Origin: [Clostridium] asparagiforme DSM 15981
Lineage (GTDB): Bacteria; Bacillota; Clostridia; Lachnospirales; Lachnospiraceae
Length of the DNA stretch: 64,000 bases
Direction of reading: 5' to 3'
NCBI GenBank assembly: GCA_025149125.1
Contig: CP102272.1
Location: 5,642,001 to 5,706,000, forward strand
Made by a program: the position numbers and the translations under genes. Below are positions 41,318-50,735 of this stretch, piece by piece. Every line of letters starts with the position of its first letter. Position 1 is the first letter of the stretch. The notes below the pieces were generated by a model. It worked only from the letters and a program-made list of their open reading frames with translations. It did not search any database and had not been told where the DNA came from.

Positions 41318-41463
41318 TGTCCGCACCTTCCTTTCATTTTTTGTCGTTTTTTCAATCTTTCAAATCTTTTTCGTATTTCTTTTTGCTGCTCAATACTCAT
41401 TTTCTCCCATGTTCCCGGAAAAAAATTTTGAACATCAATTTCAAGAATATACGCTTCTTTCAT
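41314..41463 (-). CDS. Small hypothetical phage protein
   Basis: 49 residues (start MKEAYILEIDVQNFFPGTWE) from an ATG at 41463 with GGGGGTG upstream. The C-terminal half is basic and helical (EQQKEIRKRFERLKKRQKMK). It overlaps the DraG start by 4 bases and is 2 bases from the HD gene, hence co-translated. Function unknown. Confidence 0.7.
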   Translation of the reverse strand: MKEAYILEIDVQNFFPGTWEKMSIEQQKEIRKRFERLKKRQKMKGRCGQ

Positions 41464-41465
41464 GC

Positions 41466-42014
41466 TCACACCCCCAAAATACGGGCTGCAATCATATCTG
41501 CGGTATGCGTGTAAAGCACATTCGGGAAATTGGTTACTGCCCGCCCGTAGCTGTTCCAATTCTCTTTATCGTCAAAAGCCCCCATGTGCCACCTGATACA
41601 AAGCATTTCTTCTTCCGTAAGCCGCATATACTGTTGCAGCATTATCACCGATTTATCACCATGCCCCGGAAGAAGGGTTGCATTGTTATATTCCCACGCT
41701 TCATTGTCGGTTCGGGTGTAATTATCCACCTTGCATAAATCGTGAAACATTCCCACAATCAGGGGGCTTCTTTCATCCTGCCACTTCAATTCAAGCCGCT
41801 TTGTAAGGGATAAAAGCGAATTGGTAACGGCAAGTGAATGATCGAATAACGCCCCGGAATATGCCCCGTGGTGGTGAATGGAAGCCGGGGCTGTGAAGAA
41901 GCCCTTTTCTTTCAGAATATCAACAAATTCCCAATGGAATTTATAAGGCATACACGGTTTCATTACTTTTTTGAATTGTTCAATTCTATCCTGTTCGGTA
42001 AAATTATTCATCAT
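41466..42014 (-). CDS. HD-domain phosphohydrolase
   Basis: 182 residues. The HD metal site is built from HHHGAYSGALFDHSLAV and GMFHDLCKVDNYTR, with further His/Asp in LLPGHGDKS and IRWHMGAFD. Such enzymes hydrolyse nucleotides or nucleotide signals. In a phage it might act on dNTPs or signalling nucleotides; no specificity is visible. It is encoded between the methyltransferase and DraG genes. Confidence 0.88.
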   Translation of the reverse strand: MMNNFTEQDRIEQFKKVMKPCMPYKFHWEFVDILKEKGFFTAPASIHHHGAYSGALFDHSLAVTNSLLSLTKRLELKWQDERSPLIVGMFHDLCKVDNYTRTDNEAWEYNNATLLPGHGDKSVIMLQQYMRLTEEEMLCIRWHMGAFDDKENWNSYGRAVTNFPNVLYTHTADMIAARILGV

Positions 42015-42217
42015 CTGAACTCCCTTCCTGTTTTTGTGTCTTTGATTTTTACCCGTTCAATCAGTTCAAAACCCGCTAAACGAATAATGAACTTCAATAC
42101 TTTTATCAATTCAGAAGCCCGCCTTTCGGTTTCGCTTTCCTCTTTGATTATGTTCTTTGTTCCGGCGTAAGCCGTAGGATCAGCATACCCTTCACTGTTA
42201 AAATATGGATTGTTCAT
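42011..42217 (-). CDS. Small hypothetical phage protein
   Basis: About 68 residues from the ATG at 42217 behind AAAGGGG; a longer frame reaches 42241. Sequence includes YFNSEGYADPTAYAGTKNII and a C-terminal basic part with KFIIRLAGFELIERVKIKD. It overlaps the HD gene by 4 bases. I do not recognise it. Confidence 0.65.
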   Translation of the reverse strand: MNNPYFNSEGYADPTAYAGTKNIIKEESETERRASELIKVLKFIIRLAGFELIERVKIKDTKTGREFR

Positions 42218-42228
42218 CTTTGCCCCTT

Positions 42229-42894
<666 letters not shown>

Positions 42895-42912
42895 TCAAAA
42901 TATTCACCCCTT

Positions 42913-44802
42913 TCAACTATCTGCCCGAACAAATATCCGGTATTTTTTGTTTTGAATTGTCTTATTCACAACCTTCATGTTCAAAATGCGGTTCACTTGC
43001 TTTGAAAATTCAATGTTGCTCATAGGCTGTAAGCTGTTTGCAAGGCAATATTCCTGATACCGCTTGTAAACCTTGTTCGTTGGTTCATTTTCAATTTGAA
43101 AATCTTCATCTTCACATTCCTTGAAGAATCCCAAAATTGGGTTGTTGTTTTCCTCGTATTCATCCATTGCCTTTTGAACTTTTGCGGAAGCGGTAAATGC
43201 CCGGTTTGTCAGCACCCGCTTCAATCCGACAATACCTAAATTTATCAGATATTCCATAACTTCATCTGTTTTCAAAAGGTGCTTAATGTACGGGTTGAAA
43301 TCGGGATCATCAGCGGAAAATCTTGCATCAAAAGGAATGATTGTCAATCGCCGCTGCACCGCCCCCGTTTTATCTTTAATACGGGGAATGTTGTTTGCCG
43401 AAAATAGCAGCTTTGAATAATTGTTGAACTCAAAGGGATTTTGCCCCTTGCGTTCTGCTGATACCCGTTCACCCGTTACCAACTTCTTAAAGATCGCCGG
43501 GTTTGCAATGAATTCATCCCCTATATCATCACCGATATTTGCCAGCTTGCCGAACATTTCAGCGGTTTTGAACCTATCACCAAGTTCTTTCAGATCAAGG
43601 GAAGCAATATTTTCTTCCCCTAACAGGGTTTGAACCATTGAAAGGAAGGTGCTTTTGCCGTTGGATTTATCCCCAGTCAGAATGAAGGCTTTGCCTAACT
43701 CATTTCTGCGATAGAAACAATACCCAATAGCTTCTTCCAGCAATGCCCGGATCGCCGGATCATCACAAGCAATCTTGTTCAGGGTTTTATCTGCCAATTC
43801 TGAATAGGCTTCCGGGTTGTAATCCCACCTGATTTTGTTTGTGATAATGTGTTCCGGGGTAAACGCCACAAAAGAATCATCCACAATGTTATATAACCCG
43901 TTGGCAAAGGCTATCATGTTAGCATCTTCCGCTTGTGTGTTTTCCCTGATAAGAATATCAAGGTAGGCAAGAACTTCCGTTCTTTTCGCTCTGTTCAACT
44001 GTGGGATATGCTTAATCATTTCAGCTTCAATTTCTCCAAGCCCGGAAACATAAATTCCGTTTTTGTAAATATGTAGCTGATTGTTGATCTTGATAATGTG
44101 GTGATTGTTCTTCAAAAAGGTTGCGAATTTGTCAAACAAGAATGTTGAACCCATGAAGAAAACAGGCTTTTTGAAAGCATCATCACGAAGGATTGTTTCA
44201 ATTTCATCATCCGAAAGCGGAACTTTCAGCACAAATTTATTGATTATCCTGATTGTTTCCCTTGCTTCTTCCACGCTAAAATCATTGCTTTGCAGCGTAA
44301 GAATATAATTGAACAGGCTTTGATTTCTGCCATCCCCGGCATCCATGTTCAGGAATTCCATGTTTGATTTTACGGGGTGAAGCCAGCGGGGAAGGGGCTG
44401 TGCTTCCTCATTTTCAGTGGTATCATAAAGGATTTCCCTTTCTTTACCACCATATTTCAACACTTCATAGGAATTCCGTGTACCGATTTTAATATCAGCG
44501 GTCAAACCTATTGCCAGTTTGCAGCCTGTTTTGTTGGTTGGTACTCCGCTGTTCTTGAATAGGAAATGCTTGCCCCTGCTGGTACGGTAAACCCGGCAAG
44601 TCAAGGCGTATTCCTGCACTACCTTGAACAGTATTTCAGAAGTTTCAGAATCATCAATATCAACAAGAATTGTGTCCGCTGCCAATATTCCAGCGTATTC
44701 CGGTAATGACTGAACCTGTTCAAAGGTTTTGAAATCTGTTCTGCCCTTGAATTTCTCTATGCACTTTTTATTTTTGGTTTCAACAAAACCTTTGAAGAAC
44801 AA
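42913..44802 (-). CDS. PrimPol-D5 helicase (replication initiation)
   Basis: 629 residues. The N-terminal archaeo-eukaryotic primase-like part has LVDIDDSE (about 47-53), TSRGKHFLF (about 74-82) and ADIKIGTRN. The D5-type SF3 helicase follows with Walker A GDKSNGKST (377-385), Walker B IGDDIGDE and sensor LLFSANNIPRI. A primase C-terminal extension ends with a phage domain. It primes and unwinds phage DNA together with the adjacent DNA polymerase. Confidence 0.95.
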   Translation of the reverse strand: MFFKGFVETKNKKCIEKFKGRTDFKTFEQVQSLPEYAGILAADTILVDIDDSETSEILFKVVQEYALTCRVYRTSRGKHFLFKNSGVPTNKTGCKLAIGLTADIKIGTRNSYEVLKYGGKEREILYDTTENEEAQPLPRWLHPVKSNMEFLNMDAGDGRNQSLFNYILTLQSNDFSVEEARETIRIINKFVLKVPLSDDEIETILRDDAFKKPVFFMGSTFLFDKFATFLKNNHHIIKINNQLHIYKNGIYVSGLGEIEAEMIKHIPQLNRAKRTEVLAYLDILIRENTQAEDANMIAFANGLYNIVDDSFVAFTPEHIITNKIRWDYNPEAYSELADKTLNKIACDDPAIRALLEEAIGYCFYRRNELGKAFILTGDKSNGKSTFLSMVQTLLGEENIASLDLKELGDRFKTAEMFGKLANIGDDIGDEFIANPAIFKKLVTGERVSAERKGQNPFEFNNYSKLLFSANNIPRIKDKTGAVQRRLTIIPFDARFSADDPDFNPYIKHLLKTDEVMEYLINLGIVGLKRVLTNRAFTASAKVQKAMDEYEENNNPILGFFKECEDEDFQIENEPTNKVYKRYQEYCLANSLQPMSNIEFSKQVNRILNMKVVNKTIQNKKYRIFVRADS

Positions 44803-44816
44803 TTCAACTCACCACC

Positions 44817-45248
44817 TTATATTGATTTCAAAAATTCAAGCTGTTTTTCAAACCAATTCTTGAACTTCAAATTACTGTTCGCATCCGAAAGGGCTTTTTT
44901 GTAGGAAGAAGTATATTCTTTCAAATCTGCCCTTGCCCGTTTTAATTCCTCTTTGGAAAGTGAAACACCGTTTGGGTGCTTCCGGCTTTGGATCATTCGT
45001 TGTGTGTCCGCTGCTTTCTGCTTGAAATCGAAATATTTTTTTCCGTTTTCTTTTTGCAACTCCACCAAATCAGCAATTCTATTTTGAAAATAAATTTTCA
45101 AAGTTTCCTTCAATTCATCTTCATGCTGCCAATCCAAAGCAATCACCTTCAACAGCTTTTTGAACCGCTGTTGTGAACATGGAAAGAAGAAATCCATGTA
45201 AATATTCATGTACCCGGTTTCCCATTTGATATATAAATTGTTATTCAT
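44817..45248 (-). CDS. Conserved hypothetical replication-module protein
   Basis: 143 residues without clear motif. The N-terminal part (YIKWETGYMNIYMDFFFPCS) is unusual, the rest is helical and basic (KQKAADTQRMIQSRKHPNG..SKEELKRARADL). It overlaps the polymerase stop codon and precedes the PrimPol gene, so it probably serves replication, for example as a loader or accessory factor. Confidence 0.7.
   Translation of the reverse strand: MNNNLYIKWETGYMNIYMDFFFPCSQQRFKKLLKVIALDWQHEDELKETLKIYFQNRIADLVELQKENGKKYFDFKQKAADTQRMIQSRKHPNGVSLSKEELKRARADLKEYTSSYKKALSDANSNLKFKNWFEKQLEFLKSI
45083..45102. repeat. Dispersed palindrome, copy inside the replication-module gene
   Basis: TTTGAAAA and TTTTCAAA arms around TAAA. 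Related to 17025-17046 and 40401-40420. Confidence 0.5.
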
Positions 45249-46984
45249 TACATCACCCCAAAATCTGATAATCTTTTATTTGCAAGGTCTATATACCATT
45301 GCTTATCTAACTTTTCAGGAACTTCAACCCCGTTCACCGTTTCATTCCAAATGAAGCAATGTTCCGGGGAATTGGGGATTTTTGCGGGCTTCTTTGTTAC
45401 TGCATGAACCTTTTGAACCCCGGCATCAGAAGTGTTCTTTGAAGCAAATACCCTAATGCACTTTTCCTTCACAACCCGGCTTCCGTGTAAGATGTGGGTG
45501 TATTTTCCGCTGATTTTGGAAACAAGCTGAAATTCCTTCAAGGCGTTGCACTCCAAAACGGTTCTTCTTACGGGTACACCATGCACCATGTATTCAACCA
45601 ATGCCCGGTTGACAATCGGCAAATCATAATCAAGGGAAGATAATTCCTTCACATACGCCCCTTTTGATTTCCAATGCCCCCACGAATCAAGGATAATGTA
45701 ATTGTTCACATCCTTTTGGTAGATTTCCCGGTATTCGTCAAATTCAAGGTTCAACCCGGTTCTAACTTCCCATTCATGGGCTATATCATCAATCAGGCTA
45801 TACCATTGATCTTCATCCTGTCCTTCCGGCATCTTCACAAGCACGCCATCAGTATTTGATTGAATGATCTGTGCATAGGGTTCAAGGCGTTCAATCAAAT
45901 CCAGCAAAAGCAACTGCCCGTAAACACAAACCCGGTTAGCCTGCAAGGGATCATAAAGGGCATTGTTCTTATCCTTCATCACTCCATAAGTGGAATTCAG
46001 CACCAATTTCAACGGGGCTTGCAGCGGGTTCTTTTCCGCTTTGTATTTCAACCTTTGGTTGTAGATTTCAACGAACTTTTTCGGATCGCTGATATTCCGG
46101 CTATGAAGGTTGTATTGCACCATCAAAGACGGATAAAGGGAAGCAACATCCATGTTCAGGAAATAACCCTTGCCGTGATACTTTGGAATCGCCCCGTGTA
46201 CGCCGCCCCATCCGAATTGGTGAGGAACACCCGCAACCACAATATCAAGCTGATTCTTTTTCCCGTCTTTCTGATAACAGCGGTTTTCCGGGTTTTCATA
46301 CCATTCAACCACCTTTGAATATTTTTCAATTCGCATTGAATACGGGAAATCAATTTCAAATTCATCATCATGTTCTTGCTTTGTGGCATCAAGGATAATT
46401 GCCGAAAGTTGCGGCTTTGTTTTGCTTATTAGTGACATATCAAGGGGCTTTCCTTGACAAGCCAATTTCACAAGCCCAATATGGGCTTCAAAATCCTTCT
46501 TCCGTTGAAGAAATACTTGCACCGTCTGTTCAACATCATGTTTGCAATATTTGACGGTTTCAGCAATTTCTTCTTCTGTCAATTTGCGGTCAATATCGAA
46601 GGGAACGGAAGTTTCTTTTATATCGTTTCCCATGAACCCCTCAAAAGACTTTAGCCCCCGGTCAATGTTCATCATCACATCATAATTGTTCAGGGGATAT
46701 TGATTGAAAAGGCTGCTGAACTTCCAGCCGGGATTTCCCTTCACAATGATATAATCATTCACCTTTTTAGGATCGAACCCACAAAGGATAGCTTTCAAAA
46801 TGTACTGATCGTAGTGTCGGCTATTAAAACCACACCAAATTTCCCTTATATTTGCCTTATATAAGGCTTCAAGTTCTTCCGGTGAATTGATTATCACATG
46901 GGTTTTCTTTGCGGTCATATCCATAACCACGACAAGCCAATCATAGGCGAAAACCTCAAAGTCATAAAATAGCACCTGATTCAC
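45248..46984 (-). CDS. Phage family B DNA polymerase
   Basis: 578 residues, short for family B. A proofreading domain has Exo I YDFEV (Asp8, Glu10) and Exo III YCKHD (Asp150). The polymerase domain has motif A DVASLYPS (Asp279 onward), motif B KLVLNSTYG (about 326-334) and motif C NTDG (377-380), in which Asn replaces the first Asp of the common DTD. A glycine-rich GWGGVHGA precedes motif A. It synthesises phage DNA. Two GC-rich hairpins lie upstream of the gene. Confidence 0.95.
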   Translation of the reverse strand: MNQVLFYDFEVFAYDWLVVVMDMTAKKTHVIINSPEELEALYKANIREIWCGFNSRHYDQYILKAILCGFDPKKVNDYIIVKGNPGWKFSSLFNQYPLNNYDVMMNIDRGLKSFEGFMGNDIKETSVPFDIDRKLTEEEIAETVKYCKHDVEQTVQVFLQRKKDFEAHIGLVKLACQGKPLDMSLISKTKPQLSAIILDATKQEHDDEFEIDFPYSMRIEKYSKVVEWYENPENRCYQKDGKKNQLDIVVAGVPHQFGWGGVHGAIPKYHGKGYFLNMDVASLYPSLMVQYNLHSRNISDPKKFVEIYNQRLKYKAEKNPLQAPLKLVLNSTYGVMKDKNNALYDPLQANRVCVYGQLLLLDLIERLEPYAQIIQSNTDGVLVKMPEGQDEDQWYSLIDDIAHEWEVRTGLNLEFDEYREIYQKDVNNYIILDSWGHWKSKGAYVKELSSLDYDLPIVNRALVEYMVHGVPVRRTVLECNALKEFQLVSKISGKYTHILHGSRVVKEKCIRVFASKNTSDAGVQKVHAVTKKPAKIPNSPEHCFIWNETVNGVEVPEKLDKQWYIDLANKRLSDFGVM

Positions 46985-47058
46985 TCCTTTCTGTGTTTTG
47001 AACGGGGTTGCAACCGTTCCCCCGCATTACCGGGGCATTGCTGCCCCGTTGCTCTGCG
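46985..47058 (-). other. Hairpins between DUF669 and DNA polymerase genes
   Basis: On the minus strand GGGGCAGCAATGCCCC and then an AACGG...CCGTT hairpin precede the polymerase ribosome binding site AAAGGAG. They could attenuate transcription or shape translation of the polymerase. Confidence 0.5.
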
Positions 47059-47523
47059 TTAATCTTCCAGAACATAAACTTCCTTGATCTCAAATTCGTT
47101 GTACCCCTTGCTGTTCTCTCTGTAATCAAGCTGGTACTCGAAGTTGTTATCAATGGCTTCCATAACATCCATAATCATGTTGCCGTACTGATTGTAGGTC
47201 TTGAACTGAATATCAATCGGATCAGCCATTTCCGCAACCAACGCCCGCATGAACTCATTGGCAATATGAATCTGAAAGCCCTGTGTTACAACCTGATTCA
47301 TAAAGATCAAGCTGCCTTTGTACTCGCCTTCCAAAATCTTCATCCAGCAAGTAACCATCGGATCGCCCTTTTTGGATTTCACCAATTCCAGCTTTGTGAT
47401 AGCCACTTCATAAGTATCATGCGGAACTTCACGCCGCCCGCCGTTTTCGGCTGCTTCCTCAACATCCTTTGCAAGCCCTTCCGTGTCGATTGCCTTATCG
47501 AAATCATCCCAAATGTTAGCCAT
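47059..47523 (-). CDS. DUF669 single-stranded DNA-binding-like protein
   Basis: 154 residues. The start IWDDFDKAI and the pattern REVPHDTYEVAITKLELVKSKKGDPMVTCWMKILEGEYKG (read in parts) are those of DUF669 proteins, which are encoded beside recombination and replication genes and are thought to bind ssDNA. The tail is acidic (EFEIKEVYVLED), as in SSB-like proteins. Confidence 0.9.
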   Translation of the reverse strand: MANIWDDFDKAIDTEGLAKDVEEAAENGGRREVPHDTYEVAITKLELVKSKKGDPMVTCWMKILEGEYKGSLIFMNQVVTQGFQIHIANEFMRALVAEMADPIDIQFKTYNQYGNMIMDVMEAIDNNFEYQLDYRENSKGYNEFEIKEVYVLED

Positions 47524-47552
47524 GATTTTTCACCTTTTTAACCTTTCTGATT

Positions 47553-47801
47553 TTAATTTTTCTTTGCGGTCAAGATACCCTTAACCAAGTCAAAAGCCTG
47601 TTCTGCTGTGAACCCTACTTCCACATAGGCATCATAAAGCTGCTTTGCCGTGGAAGCGGATTTCTTTGCCATAGCTGCCGGATCAACCTTGAAGGGGTTT
47701 TCCGGGGTATGGCTCTTTGTCTGCTGTCCTTTCTGCTGAATTGCTGCGTTCACCATAGCAAGCAACACTTCATCAGGAATACCGAAGGGGTTGTTTGGCA
47801 T
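47553..47801 (-). CDS. Small hypothetical recombination-module protein
   Basis: 82 residues with a helical C-terminus (KQLYDAYVEVGFTAEQAFDLVKGIL). No recognised domain. It is between the nuclease-ATPase fusion and DUF669 genes, 19 bases after the former. Confidence 0.75.
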   Translation of the reverse strand: MPNNPFGIPDEVLLAMVNAAIQQKGQQTKSHTPENPFKVDPAAMAKKSASTAKQLYDAYVEVGFTAEQAFDLVKGILTAKKN

Positions 47802-47820
47802 AGTTTTTACCTACCTTTCT

Positions 47821-49623
47821 TTAATCTCTTGCTTTACGCTTACGGCGGGGCTTTTCCTCACCCTCTGCCGGGGCTTCCGGGGGATTCATTGCACCATCAG
47901 CCGGGGTTGCAGCTTCCGGGGCGGGCTGTTCAGTTTCCTTTTCGGGCTGCTGTTCTGCCGCCGTTTCAGGGGCTTCCTGCGGGCTTTCAGGTTCAGGGGT
48001 ATCAGTTGTAGGCTGTTCCTCTTTCGGGCTGTCCTGCGGCTTATCTGCGGGTGTGGCGGGGGTTTCCGTTCTCTTTCTTCCGGTTCTTCCCGTCTTTGCC
48101 GGGGCTGCGGGTTCTGCCATCCCAGAAGCAGCGTTTTTATTCGCTTCATCGTAAACGGCAAACAGGGCTTTCACATCAAGGGGAATATCCTTTGCGTTCA
48201 CTCTCAAACGCCCGCCGCCGAAAATCACTTCATTGCTCTTGAAGCTGAAAGTGCGGGTTTCACCGTCTGCCACAATGCGGGCAACCACATCCACCATTCC
48301 GGCAACCTTGTTTGCAACCTTTTCCTGCAAGTTCGGCTTGATCGCCGTGATTTTATCGCCACCCTTGCGGGTAATATCCTTGCTGGTGTCCTCATGGGAA
48401 ATCAGGATAATATTTTCATAGTCAAGGTTCATCAGGCGTTTCAGCGTGTTCAGGAATTCGCCCCGCACCTTATCCCACGCACGGAAGGAATCATCCGATT
48501 CATGGGTAATGCCCATCTGCTGGTACATATAAAGGCGGCAATGTTCATACAAATCTTCCAAAAGGTCAACCACAATCGTTCTGAAAGTGTTTTCCTTCTT
48601 TTCCAGTTCGGAAATCGTGTCCTTGAACACATCCCAAGCAAGGGTTCTTTTCGTCTGTCTGCCCTCAACCCTCACTTCATCCTTAATGCGGATATACGGG
48701 GCATCAACGAACTTGATATTGCCGTCCGTATTCAGCATCAGCGGATCAGGGAAGTTGTTTGCAAAGGTGGTTTTGCCGCAAAACGGCACACCGTAAATCC
48801 AAAGCACACGCTTTTCAACTGCTTCAATGTTCCTTCTCTTGTTTTCGGGTAATTTAATCATGTAATCATTTCCTTTCTCACAATATTCTTGAAATTCGCA
48901 ATACCTACAAAGGTAACTTTTTTCTTGCGGGAACTCTGTTTCCTCATTCACCGCTTTTATTCCAAACAGGAATTCAATCACCCTTTCAGGGTTGAACCCA
49001 ATTTGAACAATTTTGACTTCCACCCCGGACAACGCTTCTTTCAGGCGTTCCCTGAATTCAAGTAGGGTTTCTGTCTTTTTCTGCCGGATCGTAACTTTGG
49101 GAATGAACACAAAGAACATATTCCGAATTTTCTTTCCGGGGTTGTTCCTCTCAAAGAAATACTTGTATTCGTGAAGCTGCCCCGATTGTTTATAGCCTGA
49201 AACATTGTTTGAATACTTGAAATCGTAAAGGTCAAACACATCAGGTATTTCTTGATTTTCCCCGTTCAAACGCTGTTCAGTTCGGGCGGGTACAAGGTAA
49301 TCAATGAACCCGTGGAAATCATCATCCTTGATTTCAACTTCAAACTTTCCACCGGGCGGGATTGCCGCCCTCGCAAGCGGGATCACCGTTTCAAACTTGA
49401 TTATCTCGTTTATGTGTTCATCCGTGATAATCGGGAAGCTGAAACAATATTCCCTGATTGCTTCTTCAAGGCTTTTTTCAATCCCGGTGTGAACCGTCTG
49501 CCCCAAAATCAAAGGGTTATCAGGTTCAGTTGCCGGAATCGTTGTCATTCCTTGAAGATAACGCATTTTGAACTTGCGTTTGCATTTTTCAAAGCAATCA
49601 ACGCTGGAATGTGAATACCGCAA
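47821..49623 (-). CDS. Cas4-like PD-(D/E)XK nuclease fused to a Sak4-like RecA ATPase
   Basis: 600 residues. The N-terminal part is a RecB/Cas4-type nuclease with GFIDYL (Asp108) and YDFKYS (Asp134-x-Lys136), and Cys residues at about 10 or 14 and at 239, 242 and 248 that could hold an iron-sulfur cluster. From about 270 it is a RecA-fold ATPase (Walker A GVPFCGKTTF at 278-287, Walker B-like TIVVDLLEDLYE) as in Sak4/AAA_24 annealing-associated proteins. A Pro/Glu/Ala-rich disordered tail covers about 505-600 and ends in a basic cluster. It likely processes and pairs DNA ends. Confidence 0.9.
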   Translation of the reverse strand: MRYSHSSVDCFEKCKRKFKMRYLQGMTTIPATEPDNPLILGQTVHTGIEKSLEEAIREYCFSFPIITDEHINEIIKFETVIPLARAAIPPGGKFEVEIKDDDFHGFIDYLVPARTEQRLNGENQEIPDVFDLYDFKYSNNVSGYKQSGQLHEYKYFFERNNPGKKIRNMFFVFIPKVTIRQKKTETLLEFRERLKEALSGVEVKIVQIGFNPERVIEFLFGIKAVNEETEFPQEKSYLCRYCEFQEYCEKGNDYMIKLPENKRRNIEAVEKRVLWIYGVPFCGKTTFANNFPDPLMLNTDGNIKFVDAPYIRIKDEVRVEGRQTKRTLAWDVFKDTISELEKKENTFRTIVVDLLEDLYEHCRLYMYQQMGITHESDDSFRAWDKVRGEFLNTLKRLMNLDYENIILISHEDTSKDITRKGGDKITAIKPNLQEKVANKVAGMVDVVARIVADGETRTFSFKSNEVIFGGGRLRVNAKDIPLDVKALFAVYDEANKNAASGMAEPAAPAKTGRTGRKRTETPATPADKPQDSPKEEQPTTDTPEPESPQEAPETAAEQQPEKETEQPAPEAATPADGAMNPPEAPAEGEEKPRRKRKARD

Positions 49624-49958
49624 TCTATCACCCCTTTCACTAAATTTTTGAATTCGTCAAACCCTTCCGGGTAGAGGAAAACCCCGATCCCGCCGCTTGT
49701 GTTTATCCGGTTGATATTCAGCTTTTGCAATTCAGAAGGTCTGCCATTGGAAGCCTTTACTTCTACCGCAAGCATCACCCCATTCACGCAACATATCAGG
49801 TCAGGAATACCGGATTTCTGAAAGCCGCCGCCCCAAATTTTGGTGTACCAACCGACCATTTCAACCTTCATTCTGTCAGAAGGGAAGCCCGCCGGATATA
49901 TACCGACTGAATGAAAGTATTTCTTGATCTGCCCTTCAAATAGTTTTTCTTCTGCCAT
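49545..49958 (-). CDS. VRR-NUC domain nuclease
   Basis: 137 residues. SGIPDLICCVNGVMLAVEVKAS gives the PD...(D/E)xK catalytic set in two parts, and GRPSELQKLNINRI is typical of VRR-NUC. Phage versions are thought to cut branched DNA. Its stop lies inside the first part of the following fusion gene (79-base overlap). Confidence 0.93.
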   Translation of the reverse strand: MAEEKLFEGQIKKYFHSVGIYPAGFPSDRMKVEMVGWYTKIWGGGFQKSGIPDLICCVNGVMLAVEVKASNGRPSELQKLNINRINTSGGIGVFLYPEGFDEFKNLVKGVIDCGIHIPALIALKNANASSKCVIFKE

Positions 49959-49966
49959 TTCATCAC

Positions 49967-50266
49967 CTACCCTAAAAGTAATTTGATAAGTGAATGAATT
50001 CCCCGCAATCGGTCATAGCCAAGAATTTTCCCTGTTCCCGCCCAAAATTGGAACAGCTTATCATCAGATTTTCGCCTACAATGAAAATGCCCGCTTTGTT
50101 CATTTTTCAAGGTGAATTCAATGTTGTTCAATTCAAACTGCTTGATTGCATAAGCAATTCGATCAGAATTTTTTGCAACCCGTTCTTTGTGCTTTTCCTT
50201 TGCGTAAAGGTGATACCCACCATCAAAAGATTCTTCCGGGTTTGCTTCCCTTTCTGCTCTTGTCAT
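49967..50266 (-). CDS. Hypothetical phage protein
   Basis: 99 residues, basic. The region NNIEFTLKNEQSGHFHCRRKSDDKLFQFWAGTGKILGY (read in parts) recurs in phage replication regions. I recall it in Clostridia phages but no function. It is 8 bases from the VRR-NUC gene. Confidence 0.75.
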   Translation of the reverse strand: MTRAEREANPEESFDGGYHLYAKEKHKERVAKNSDRIAYAIKQFELNNIEFTLKNEQSGHFHCRRKSDDKLFQFWAGTGKILGYDRLRGIHSLIKLLLG

Positions 50267-50270
50267 AACA

Positions 50271-50735
50271 TCACTCCTTCACCGTGATTTTGACGGAAGC
50301 GGAAACATTGCTTGTTTTGGAATACTTTGCAGCGACATCCGGCAAATCTTTCTTCAACTTTGTGCTGTCAACGGTGGTTCGGGTTGTAGCCGCAACATAG
50401 GTGAACTTTACATCCTCATTTTCAAAGGATTTCACCCCGTATTTCTCCATTGCTGCCATAAGCTGAACCCGCATTGCCTTTTCCTGTTCCTCGATCGCCT
50501 TTTTCTGCAAAGTCAGGTTGGCAATCGCCTTGATAACCCCCGCCGCTTCCTGTTTCATCGTCACAAGGGCATTTTCATCATTGAACCTATCTTCACATTC
50601 GGAAGCCCTTTCCGGTTCATCCTCATAGTAGTTGCAAGCGTTGACACAACCTTCACGCTGTTCACATTCATAGCAGCAAATTTCTTTGCCACAATCGGGC
50701 TTTTCGCCGCCCATAATCTGTTTACACTTAATCAC
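50271..50735 (-). CDS. Gp157-like phage protein with Cys-rich N-terminus
   Basis: About 154 residues from a GTG at 50735, which follows GGGAG by 8 bases. Cys-rich start (CGKEICCYECEQREGCVNACNYY) that may bind metal. Then a coiled coil (about 60-100) and a C-terminal beta part (FTYVAATTRTTVDSTKLKKDL) as in siphovirus Gp157/DUF family proteins. Its 3' end is near the next gene. Confidence 0.75.
   Translation of the reverse strand: MIKCKQIMGGEKPDCGKEICCYECEQREGCVNACNYYEDEPERASECEDRFNDENALVTMKQEAAGVIKAIANLTLQKKAIEEQEKAMRVQLMAAMEKYGVKSFENEDVKFTYVAATTRTTVDSTKLKKDLPDVAAKYSKTSNVSASVKITVKE

Noticed and set aside
47791..48852. 353-residue plus-strand ORF over the nuclease-ATPase fusion
   Set aside because: Shadow of the fusion gene; Phe/Cys/Arg-rich N-terminus mirrors the Pro/Glu-rich tail on the other strand.
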